The notes beneath the pieces are model-generated. The model worked only from the letters and a program-made list of their open reading frames with translations. It had not been told where the DNA came from and made no database searches. A stretch of DNA of 22,363 nucleotides from SPCO01 sp964427285 (GTDB taxonomy: Bacteria; Chloroflexota; Limnocylindria; Limnocylindrales; CSP1-4). Shown here one piece after another: positions 8,305-14,252 of the stretch. The position numbers were made by a program, and so were the translations under genes. Position 1 is the first letter of the stretch; the number at the start of each line of letters is the position of its first letter. Where the stretch lies: assembly GCA_964427285.1 (NCBI GenBank), contig CAYRTS010000049.1, positions 1 to 22,363 of the forward strand, written 5' to 3'.

Positions 8305-9999
8305 ATGACCGACCAATCGGCCGACTGGGCGGCTCGACGCCGAAGGTGGGAGGCGGAGCGGCTCGATCCGGCGCTTCGCCGCGCTCCCGAGCGGCGCTCG
8401 CGCTTTTCAACCATCAGCGACGCAAGCTTGGAGCGTGTGTACGGTCCATGGTCGTCGCCGGTCCGCGTCGCCGACCCGCTCCAAGGCATCGGCTTTCCGG
8501 GCGAACCGCCGTTCACCCGCGGGATCCACCCAACGGGCTACCGCAGCCGCCTATGGACGATGCGGATGTTCGCCGGGTTCGGCGCAGCCGAGGACACCAA
8601 CGCGCGGTTTCGCCAACTCCTGGCTGCCGGCCAGACGGGCCTGTCGATCGCCTATGACATGCCGACGCTGTACGGCTACGACACGGACGACCCCGAGGCG
8701 GAAGGGGAGTTCGGGACGTGCGGCGTCGCCGTCTCGAGCCTCGCGGACATGGAGGTCCTGCTGGCCGATCTGGCGCTCGATCGGATCTCCACCTCGATGA
8801 CGATCAATTCGCCCGCGGCGCCGATCCTGGCGATGTACATCGTCGCCGCGGAGAAGGCCGGCGTCCCGCGCGCGCAGCTCGAGGGGACGACCCAGAACGA
8901 CATTCTCAAGGAGTTTATCGCCCAGAAGGAGTACCTCTTCCCGCCCGCGCCGTCGATGCGCCTCGTCACCGACTCGATCGAGTTTGGTGCGCGCGAGCTG
9001 CCGAAATGGAACACCGTGTCGATCAGTGGCTATCACATCCGCGAGGCCGGCTCGACCGCCGTCCAGGAGCTGGCCTTCACCATTGCCGACGGGATGGCCT
9101 ACGTCGAGGCGGCGCTGGCGCGTGGCCTGCGCATCGACGATTTCGCGCCCCGCCTCTCGTTCTTCTTCAATAGCCACAGCGACTTCTTTGAGGAGATCGC
9201 CAAGTTCCGGGCCTCGCGGCGAATCTGGCACCGCCTGATGACCGAGCGGTACGGCGCCGAGAACGAGCGCTCGGCCTGGATGCGCTTCCACACCCAGACA
9301 GCGGGGGTTTCGCTCACGCCGCAGCAACCGCTCAACAACCTGACGAGGGTGGCTCTCCAGGCGCTTGCCGCCGTCCTTGGCGGCACCCAATCCCTCCATA
9401 CCGACGCGTACGACGAAGCGCTCGCGGTTCCAACCGCGGAGGCCGCACTGCTCGCCCTGCGCCAACAGCAGGTCATCGCCGAGGAGTCCGGTGTGGACGC
9501 CACCGTGGATCCGTTGGGCGGCTCATGGTTCGTCGAGGCATTGACCGACGAGACGGAGACCGCCGTGCGCCGTTATCTCGATGAGATCGATCGGCGCGGG
9601 GGGATGGTGGCCGCGATCACCGAGGGCTACCCACAGCGTGAGATCGCCGACGCGGCCTACCGCTACCAGCGCGAATTCGAGGCGGGTGAGCGGCGCGTCG
9701 TCGGCCTCAACGCCTACGTCGACGAGTCAGAGCAGATGGCCGTGCCGGTGCTCGCGGTCCCGCCCGGATCCCTCAACCGCCAGCTCGAACGCCTGGCGCG
9801 CACTCGGCGCGAGCGCGATGCGGCTGAAGTCGGTGCGGCGCTGGCCGGTCTGCGGGACGCGGCTTCACGGCCCGAGTCGAGCGACACCAACCTGATGCCC
9901 CACTTCATTCGGTGCGCCGCGGCCTACGCCACCCTCGGCGAGCAATGCGCGGTGCTGCGCGACGTATTCGGGGAGTATCGCGAGCCGGTGGCGGTCTGA
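8305..9999 (+). CDS. icmA: B12-dependent acyl-CoA mutase large subunit, isobutyryl-CoA mutase type
   Basis: A 564-residue protein covering the TIM-barrel half of the methylmalonyl-CoA mutase family and lacking the C-terminal B12 domain. That matches the split large subunits of isobutyryl- and 2-hydroxyisobutyryl-CoA mutases (about 560-566 aa). Family motifs are clear: M-R-M-F-A-G-F-G, G-Q-T-G-L-S-I-A-Y-D-M-P-T, G-T-T-Q-N-D-I-L-K-E, S-I-S-G-Y-H-I-R-E-A-G. Residue numbers coincide with those usually used for Propionibacterium methylmalonyl-CoA mutase, so Thr195, Gln197 and His244 are conserved. The carboxylate-specific pair Tyr89/Arg207 is instead Phe89/Gln207, the pair described for isobutyryl-CoA mutase. 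The enzyme therefore probably interconverts isobutyryl-CoA and n-butyryl-CoA or similar, with adenosylcobalamin held by the small subunit at 17395-17799. The ATG has a weak GAGG 3 nt upstream. Alternatives are pivalyl- or 2-hydroxyisobutyryl-CoA mutase; the latter normally has Ile at 89/90. Confidence 0.88.
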   Translation: MTDQSADWAARRRRWEAERLDPALRRAPERRSRFSTISDASLERVYGPWSSPVRVADPLQGIGFPGEPPFTRGIHPTGYRSRLWTMRMFAGFGAAEDTNARFRQLLAAGQTGLSIAYDMPTLYGYDTDDPEAEGEFGTCGVAVSSLADMEVLLADLALDRISTSMTINSPAAPILAMYIVAAEKAGVPRAQLEGTTQNDILKEFIAQKEYLFPPAPSMRLVTDSIEFGARELPKWNTVSISGYHIREAGSTAVQELAFTIADGMAYVEAALARGLRIDDFAPRLSFFFNSHSDFFEEIAKFRASRRIWHRLMTERYGAENERSAWMRFHTQTAGVSLTPQQPLNNLTRVALQALAAVLGGTQSLHTDAYDEALAVPTAEAALLALRQQQVIAEESGVDATVDPLGGSWFVEALTDETETAVRRYLDEIDRRGGMVAAITEGYPQREIADAAYRYQREFEAGERRVVGLNAYVDESEQMAVPVLAVPPGSLNRQLERLARTRRERDAAEVGAALAGLRDAASRPESSDTNLMPHFIRCAAAYATLGEQCAVLRDVFGEYREPVAV

Positions 10000-10023
10000 C
10001 CCGGCTACCATGCCAGTTCACGC

Positions 10024-10030
10024 AGGAGGG
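10024..10030 (+). promoter_or_regulatory. Strong ribosome-binding site for the DinB-fold gene
   Basis: AGGAGGG ends 4 nt before the ATG at 10035. It fixes this start against in-frame upstream alternatives that would overlap the mutase gene. A TACCAT hexamer at 10006-10011 could be the -10 element of its own promoter, giving a short conventional leader. Confidence 0.75.
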
Positions 10031-10034
10031 ATCC

Positions 10035-10517
10035 ATGTACAGCGACGCACTCGAATTCCTCGAGGAGGAGCGCGATGCCTGGGCGCCCTACGAAGGGCTG
10101 CTGGCGCTCTCGGACGAGCAACTCTCCGTGCCGATCCTTGGCGCACACCTGTGGTCCGGCCGCAACCTGATCGGCCACGTGCTGGCGTACCAGGAAATCG
10201 CCCTGCAGGTCGCCACGGACCTGGCCGTCAACGAAACCAGCGCGACGAAGGCCCGTGTCGAGGCGGACTGGGACTCCCGCGGCGACGATGTGGTCAACGC
10301 CGAGGTCGACGCCACCTGGGGGGACCTCCCCATGGCGGAGCTGCGGGAGCGGCTCCAGACGATTCCGGGCCAGATGCGCGGCTACCTGACGGTCGTGCCG
10401 GAATCACGCTGGCTCAAGCACGCGGAGCACCAGAAATTCTTCTACGAAGAGACGACCGAGCACTACGAGGATCACCGCGCGGACCTGGAGGCGGTGCTCG
10501 CGTCGGCTCGCGGGTGA
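10035..10517 (+). CDS. DinB/mycothiol-transferase-fold protein
   Basis: A 160-residue four-helix-bundle type protein. His48 lies in N-L-I-G-H-V-L-A-Y-Q-E, and His143 and His147 lie in T-E-H-Y-E-D-H-R-A-D-L, giving the three-histidine spacing used for metal binding in the DinB/YfiT/maleylpyruvate isomerase-like superfamily. Members are metal-dependent thiol transferases or proteins of unknown role, so the reaction cannot be named. It lies 35 bp after the mutase large subunit but has its own strong ribosome-binding site. Its stop overlaps the next ORF by GTGA. Predicted cytoplasmic. Confidence 0.75.
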   Translation: MYSDALEFLEEERDAWAPYEGLLALSDEQLSVPILGAHLWSGRNLIGHVLAYQEIALQVATDLAVNETSATKARVEADWDSRGDDVVNAEVDATWGDLPMAELRERLQTIPGQMRGYLTVVPESRWLKHAEHQKFFYEETTEHYEDHRADLEAVLASARG

Positions 10518-10825
10518 ACCTTGGCGACCTGCTCGGCGAGGCCGCTGCGGGTGTCGCTGACGTGAATGCGTCAATCGGCACTGATGCCGCGCTTACGTGG
10601 TCGGTCGCCGGTCAGCCCTTTGCGGTTCTTGGCCCGGACCGCGCCGCCGCGGAGTTCGCCCTCGATCCGCCGATTGCAGCCGCGGCCCAGCGAACGCCGG
10701 ATGTCGCGCCGTCCGAGCGGGGTCCCGGTTGGGTCAGCTTTCGGCCAGCCGTCCTGGACGGTCACGCCGCGGATCGAGCCGCAGCCTGGTTTGCCTCCGC
10801 CCACCGGCGCGTCATCGGCGGCTGA
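10514..10825 (+). CDS. Small protein, weakly YjbR/MmcQ-like
   Basis: A 103-residue protein with a GTG start that overlaps the DinB-fold stop as GTGA, implying translational coupling. The sequence has a strand-rich start (A-L-T-W-S-V-A-G-Q-P-F-A-V-L-G), a middle Ala/Pro-rich part, then G-P-G-W-V-S-F-R-P-A-V-L-D followed by a predicted helix. This vaguely recalls the g-W-v end of YjbR/MmcQ or DUF5519-like small proteins, but no diagnostic motif is present and I do not assign a function. The last gene of the + run before the terminator at 10845-10870. Confidence 0.6.
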   Translation: MNLGDLLGEAAAGVADVNASIGTDAALTWSVAGQPFAVLGPDRAAAEFALDPPIAAAAQRTPDVAPSERGPGWVSFRPAVLDGHAADRAAAWFASAHRRVIGG

Positions 10826-10844
10826 CTCACGCTCAGGGAATTGA

Positions 10845-10870
10845 ACGGCCCCGGCGATTGCCGGGGCCGT
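10845..10870. terminator. Strong GC-rich hairpin between converging genes
   Basis: ACGGCCCCGGC (10845-10855) pairs perfectly with GCCGGGGCCGT (10860-10870), an 11-bp stem with a GATT loop. It sits between the + stop at 10825 and the trxA stop at 10895. On the minus strand the stem is followed by TTCAATT, so it fits best as the arsR-trxA terminator, possibly bidirectional. Confidence 0.85.
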
Positions 10871-10894
10871 CGGACGTGATTGCGGGTGGCCGGA

Positions 10895-11239
10895 TCAGTC
10901 TGCCTTGGCCACGGCGTACTCGGCCAGCCCGAAGGTCTGCTCGAGCTGCTCCAGTGGGCGAAACCCAACGACGCCCTGCGGCTGCTGGCCGGGCCGGAAG
11001 AACGCGATGACCGGGATGCTCAGGATGTTGAACGACTGCGAGAGGCCTGGATTGGCGTCAACGTCGACCTTGACCACGTCGACGACGCCGTCGTACTTCG
11101 CGGCCAGCTTCTCCATCTCCGGAGCGACCATCTTGCACGGCCCACACCAGGCCGCCCAGAAGTCAACCACGACCGGGCGCTCCGACTTGAGGACGAGCTC
11201 CTCGAAATTCGCGTCGGTCGCGACCCTGATCTCCGCCAT
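10895..11239 (-). CDS. trxA: Thioredoxin
   Basis: A 114-residue protein of standard thioredoxin length. The active site W-C-G-P-C is at 31-35 and the cis-proline at Pro75 in S-I-P-V-I; the buried Asp lies in V-V-V-D-F-W. It reduces protein disulfides in the cytoplasm using thioredoxin reductase, which is not in the window. The start has AAAGGA a few bases upstream on the minus strand. It lies 27 bp downstream of the ArsR-family gene, so the two are very likely co-transcribed, placing this thioredoxin under the regulator's control. A minus-strand terminator follows at 10845-10870. Confidence 0.95.
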   Translation of the reverse strand: MAEIRVATDANFEELVLKSERPVVVDFWAAWCGPCKMVAPEMEKLAAKYDGVVDVVKVDVDANPGLSQSFNILSIPVIAFFRPGQQPQGVVGFRPLEQLEQTFGLAEYAVAKAD

Positions 11240-11266
11240 GTGCTGGGTTCCTTTCGTTCCTGCGCC

Positions 11267-11578
11267 CTACCGGGCAATATCCTGGATCAAACGGTAGGCC
11301 TCGAGGACCCGCGGGTCGGCGAGGCGATAGAAGATGGTGCTGCCCTCGCGTCGTGTCGTGACGAGACCGGCGCTGCGCAGCACAGCAAGATGCTGGCTCA
11401 TGTTGGGGATCTGACAGCCCACCTGCGAACTCAGCTCACCCACGGACAGCTCCCCCGAAGCCAGTGATTCGAGGACGCACAGCCGCTTCGGGTCGCCGAG
11501 TGCCCGCCCGACCGCGGCATACCGCTGCCGCTCGGGCTCGGCCGAAATGGCCGACGGCGTGGTGATCTGTTCCAACAT
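11267..11578 (-). CDS. ArsR/SmtB-family transcriptional regulator
   Basis: A 103-residue winged-helix repressor type. The N-terminal helices contain A-L-G-D-P-K-R-L at 27-33. The recognition helix is S-Q-V-G-C-Q-I-P-N-M-S-Q-H-L-A-V-L (51-67), and the wing is T-T-R-R-E-G-S-T-I-F-Y-R-L (74-86), as in ArsR/SmtB proteins. The metal motif E-L-C-V-C-D-L is replaced by E-L-S-V-G-E-L, so classical arsenic or metal sensing at that site is unlikely. Cys34 and Cys55 remain as possible thiol sensors, which suits co-transcription with thioredoxin, though they do not align with the known BigR/SqrR cysteines. The ATG at 11578 is chosen because it begins 7 nt after a -10 element; an ATG at 11614 would lie upstream of the promoter. 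Confidence 0.88.
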   Translation of the reverse strand: MLEQITTPSAISAEPERQRYAAVGRALGDPKRLCVLESLASGELSVGELSSQVGCQIPNMSQHLAVLRSAGLVTTRREGSTIFYRLADPRVLEAYRLIQDIAR

Positions 11579-11585
11579 CGCCGCC

Positions 11586-11614
11586 ACGATAGCACTGCTT
11601 GCGCAAATACGCAA
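11586..11614 (-). promoter_or_regulatory. arsR-trxA promoter with overlapping operator
   Basis: On the minus strand, TTGCGT (11614-11609) and TATCGT (11591-11586) are separated by exactly 17 nt, a sigma70-type spacing. An inverted repeat TTGCG-N6-CGCAA (11599-11614, + strand reading) covers the -35 and spacer, as expected for an ArsR-family autorepressor site. The -10 ends 7 nt before the ATG at 11578 and no ribosome-binding site intervenes, so the transcript probably starts at or next to the start codon. Confidence 0.65.
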
Positions 11615-11679
11615 CTATCCTGCAGGCATCGCCGTCGGTGGGCTAGGCTTCGCTCACCCAAACCAAGCGGAGGTGACAA

Positions 11680-11772
11680 GTGGAGGTCGTGGTTCCTGCT
11701 GCAACCGTCGATCTCGCTGATCGTGACGCCGTACGACCCTTGCTGACGTTGATGGGCTGGCTGACGCCGTGA
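11680..11772 (+). CDS. Possible 30-residue small ORF or gene remnant upstream of the dehydratase
   Basis: A GTG at 11680 follows GGAGGT (11670-11674 region) at good spacing, and the frame runs 30 codons to TGA at 11770. The peptide is rich in Val and Leu (11 of 30). A short frame just after it (GTG 11769 to TGA near 11802) reads V-I-E-L-G-D-R-L, so an alternative is the frame-broken N-terminus of a lost acetyltransferase-like gene. It could also be a leader peptide for the branched-chain-related dehydratase 42 bp downstream, but I see no attenuator hairpin. Low confidence. Confidence 0.3.
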   Translation: MEVVVPAATVDLADRDAVRPLLTLMGWLTP

Positions 11773-11813
11773 TCGAACTGGGCGATCGCCTGGCGGCAGG
11801 CTGATGGCGCCGC

Positions 11814-12839
11814 GTGCCTGAACCGGCAGATCGCCTGGTCCCGCTGTCCGACATTCTCGTCGCTCGCGACCGGATCGCTGGCCTCGTCCATCGCACGCCG
11901 CTGATGAGCTCGACGACCGCGGCGGTATGGGTGACGGCTGCGACAGGGACCCGGTTGGGGGACGATCGCCTGTACCTCAAGCCGGAGCACCTCCAGAAGA
12001 CCGGTTCGTTCAAGCTGCGCGGCATGACCAACCGGATCGCGACGCTCACCGACGACGAGCGGTCCCGCGGCGTCATCACCCTGTCGGCTGGAAATGCTGG
12101 ACAGGCCTACGCGCTGGCCGGACGGGCGGCCGGGGTTTCGGTCACCGTGGTGATGCCGTCTGGAGCCGTGCGATCCAAGGTGGAGGCTTGTCTCGGGTAT
12201 GGAGCCCGGGTGGTCCTGCATGGTGCGCACGTGGGCGAGGCCTTCGTTGAAATGGAACGAATCCGCCAGGTCGAGGACCTGCGGTTCGTCCATCCTTTCG
12301 ATGATCCTGCGGTCATCGCCGGTCACGGTTCCATCGGCCTCGAACTACTCGAGGATAAGCCGGCCCTCGACGTGGTCGTCGTTGGCGTTGGGGGAGGCGG
12401 GATGATCTCCGGGGTGGCGGCTGCACTCAAGGAACGGGCCCCTTCGATCCGGGTGTACGGCGTGGAGCCGGTGCGCTCGAACGCCGTGAGCCTGGCCATC
12501 GAGCGCAACGAGATCGTCCGGATACAGCCGGACAGCGTGGCCGACGGCTTGGGCGCACCCTTTGCCGGTGAGTGGACCCTGCCGATGACGCGGCACTATC
12601 TCGACGGGATCGTCCTGCTCGATGACCCCACGATCCTCGCCGGCCTTCGATTCGCGATTGAGCGACTCAAGCAGGTCGTCGAACCCGCGGGCGCTGCCGC
12701 GATGGCCGCAGTGCTCGCCGGGCGAATCCCGATCAGAGACGGCGAACGCGTGGCCGTGGTGCTGTCCGGCGGCAACGTCGAGGTCGCTCGACTCGGCGAC
12801 CTCCTCGCCGGCGCTGGAGCCTTGCCGGGCGCAGGCTGA
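11814..12839 (+). CDS. PLP-dependent threonine/serine dehydratase family enzyme
   Basis: A 341-residue fold-type II PLP enzyme. The Schiff-base lysine is Lys67 in K-T-G-S-F-K-L-R-G. The substrate-carboxylate loop is S-A-G-N-A-G-Q (91-97), and the glycine-rich phosphate loop is G-V-G-G-G-G (191-196). The C-terminal S-G-G-N-V closes the active site. There is no C-terminal ACT domain, and the length is close to catabolic TdcB-type threonine dehydratases and serine racemases, so feedback inhibition by isoleucine is unlikely. It would convert L-threonine or L-serine to the 2-oxo acid and ammonia. The GTG start is the only reasonable one: the ATG at 11804 is in another frame and stops after five codons. 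Racemase activity cannot be excluded from sequence alone. Confidence 0.85.
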   Translation: MPEPADRLVPLSDILVARDRIAGLVHRTPLMSSTTAAVWVTAATGTRLGDDRLYLKPEHLQKTGSFKLRGMTNRIATLTDDERSRGVITLSAGNAGQAYALAGRAAGVSVTVVMPSGAVRSKVEACLGYGARVVLHGAHVGEAFVEMERIRQVEDLRFVHPFDDPAVIAGHGSIGLELLEDKPALDVVVVGVGGGGMISGVAAALKERAPSIRVYGVEPVRSNAVSLAIERNEIVRIQPDSVADGLGAPFAGEWTLPMTRHYLDGIVLLDDPTILAGLRFAIERLKQVVEPAGAAAMAAVLAGRIPIRDGERVAVVLSGGNVEVARLGDLLAGAGALPGAG

Positions 12840-12862
12840 TCTCGACCGGTGGGTCAGCTCAC

Positions 12863-13279
12863 CTAGTTGAGCCCGAGTTCGTCGAGACGGGCATCGTCGA
12901 TACCCAGGTGGTGGGCGAGCTCATGCACCACGGTCGCCCAAACCTCGTCGGCGAGGTCGTCCGGGTCCGGGAAGTCCGCCTCCAGCGGCAATCGAAAGAG
13001 CGTGATCCGGTTGGGCATCGCCGCCCAATCGGCCCCGTATTCGGTCCGCGGCACGCCCTCGTACAGCCCGTAAAGCGTGTCGCCCTCCGCGATGTCGTTC
13101 TCGCGCCGCTGGTCGGCCGTCGGTTCGTCATCGATCACGATCGCGACTTCGTTGAGCGCACTCGCGAACGGTTCGGGGATGGTCGCCAAGGCGTCGTCCA
13201 CCAGCGACGCAAACGGTCGATGGTGGCGATGTCGGAGTCTGGCGCCGGCACTGCGGGCGCCGCGGCGGCGCTTGACCAT
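12863..13279 (-). CDS. Zincin-like metallopeptidase-family protein
   Basis: A 138-residue protein. Near the C-terminus the motif H119-E-L-A-H123-H-L-G-I-D-D is the zinc-binding HExxH plus a following Gly-x-x-Asp, diagnostic of the small 'metallopeptidase family' (zincin_1, PF06262 type). The upstream region also fits: L-V-D-D-A-L-A-T-I-P-E-P-F at 26-38 and G-L-Y-E-G-V-P at 71-77 are characteristic of this family. The N-terminus (1-22) is very basic. The biological substrate of the family is not known. It converges on the dehydratase gene (23-bp gap) and diverges from the alpha/beta hydrolase (50-bp gap). A TAGGAT hexamer 9 nt before its ATG could be a -10 for a near-leaderless transcript. Confidence 0.85.
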   Translation of the reverse strand: MVKRRRGARSAGARLRHRHHRPFASLVDDALATIPEPFASALNEVAIVIDDEPTADQRRENDIAEGDTLYGLYEGVPRTEYGADWAAMPNRITLFRLPLEADFPDPDDLADEVWATVVHELAHHLGIDDARLDELGLN

Positions 13280-13329
13280 GGCAACCGTATCCTACGAGGG
13301 ATGAGGGCAGCCCCGATGACGACTTCGCC

Positions 13330-14244
13330 ATGACAACGCCGGCGCCGCATGATTCGGACGCCGAGCCCTCCGGCTTCCTTGTCGAGGTCGGACCGGGCGA
13401 TCGTGTCCACTTCCTGGACTGGCGGGGCGTCGGCCATCCCGGCATCCTCCTGATCCACGGCCTGTCGAACACCGCCTGGTCGTGGGCGCCGGTGGCACGT
13501 CTCCTGGTCACGGAGCGGCACGTCGTGGCGATGGACCTGCGAGGCCATGGGCTGTCCGATGCCCCGACCAATGGTTATGACCCGGCTGGCTTCGCCGCCG
13601 ATGTCGTCGCCGTGGCCGAGGGGTCGGGGATTCTTGCGACACCGGAAGCCCGCGTCGTCCTGGCGGGCCACGGCTTTGGGGCGATGGTTGCCGCGTGGGT
13701 TGCGATCGAGCTCGGGGATCGCTGCTCCGGCCTGGTCCTGGTCGATGGCGGCTGGGAATCGATCGAGACAGCGAGTGGCATGGAGGTCGAGGAGTTCCTG
13801 CGCGTCACCGACGAGCCGCCCGAGATCATGCGCTCGATGGCAGCATTCCTGGCCGACCGGGCCGGCTTCGACGCGGCCAGCTGGGACGCGGATCAGGAGC
13901 GAGCCGCCCGGGCGAGCGTCGTTGAGACACATGCGGGCAAGGTGGTTCCGGCAACGCGACCCCATGCACGCGAAGGGAGTGTCCGGGCCATGTTCGGGTA
14001 CGACCCGCTGGCTGCGCTCCGGCATATCCGGGCGCCCATTGCCGCGCTGATCGCTGATGCCGCCGGCGAACCTGCGCGGGCGCGGACGCTCGACGATGTC
14101 TCCGCCGGCCGGGTCGCGGCCGGCCGCGACCCGATTGCCATGACATCCCTTCCCCATGGCCATAACCTGATGCGTTACCGTCCGGAGGTCGTGACCGCGG
14201 CCATCCTGTCGGTCGCAGCGTCCGCCGCCACGCCAGACCGGTAG
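13330..14244 (+). CDS. Alpha/beta hydrolase-fold protein lacking the nucleophile serine
   Basis: A 304-residue protein. It has the oxyanion-hole H-G (43-44 in L-L-I-H-G-L-S), the D-L-R-G-H-G-L-S-D strand-turn at 69-77, and a C-terminal histidine candidate in P-H-G-H-N-L with an acid candidate in L-I-A-D-A. The nucleophile elbow reads G113-H-G115-F-G117, so the usual Ser of G-x-S-x-G is Gly (GGC at 13672-13674; AGC would be Ser). Either it is a non-hydrolytic member or it uses another mechanism. It begins a two-gene unit with the deacetylase gene, whose ATG is 8 bp after this stop. A predicted cytoplasmic protein with no signal peptide. Confidence 0.88.
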   Translation: MTTPAPHDSDAEPSGFLVEVGPGDRVHFLDWRGVGHPGILLIHGLSNTAWSWAPVARLLVTERHVVAMDLRGHGLSDAPTNGYDPAGFAADVVAVAEGSGILATPEARVVLAGHGFGAMVAAWVAIELGDRCSGLVLVDGGWESIETASGMEVEEFLRVTDEPPEIMRSMAAFLADRAGFDAASWDADQERAARASVVETHAGKVVPATRPHAREGSVRAMFGYDPLAALRHIRAPIAALIADAAGEPARARTLDDVSAGRVAAGRDPIAMTSLPHGHNLMRYRPEVVTAAILSVAASAATPDR

Positions 14245-14252
14245 AGGTTCGA

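Noticed and set aside
8305..9999. Plain methylmalonyl-CoA mutase annotation
   Set aside because: Phe89 and Gln207 replace the Tyr and Arg that bind the methylmalonyl carboxylate, so the family is right but the specific name is not supported.
10826..10839. The 14-mer CTCACGCTCAGGGA shared with 5281-5294
   Set aside because: One shared 14-mer in 22 kb is close to chance expectation on two strands. The second copy is not part of a matching hairpin.
11579..11614. ATG at 11614 as the arsR start
   Set aside because: It would place the -35/-10 pair and the operator inside the coding region and add a non-family N-terminus; the ATG at 11578 fits better.
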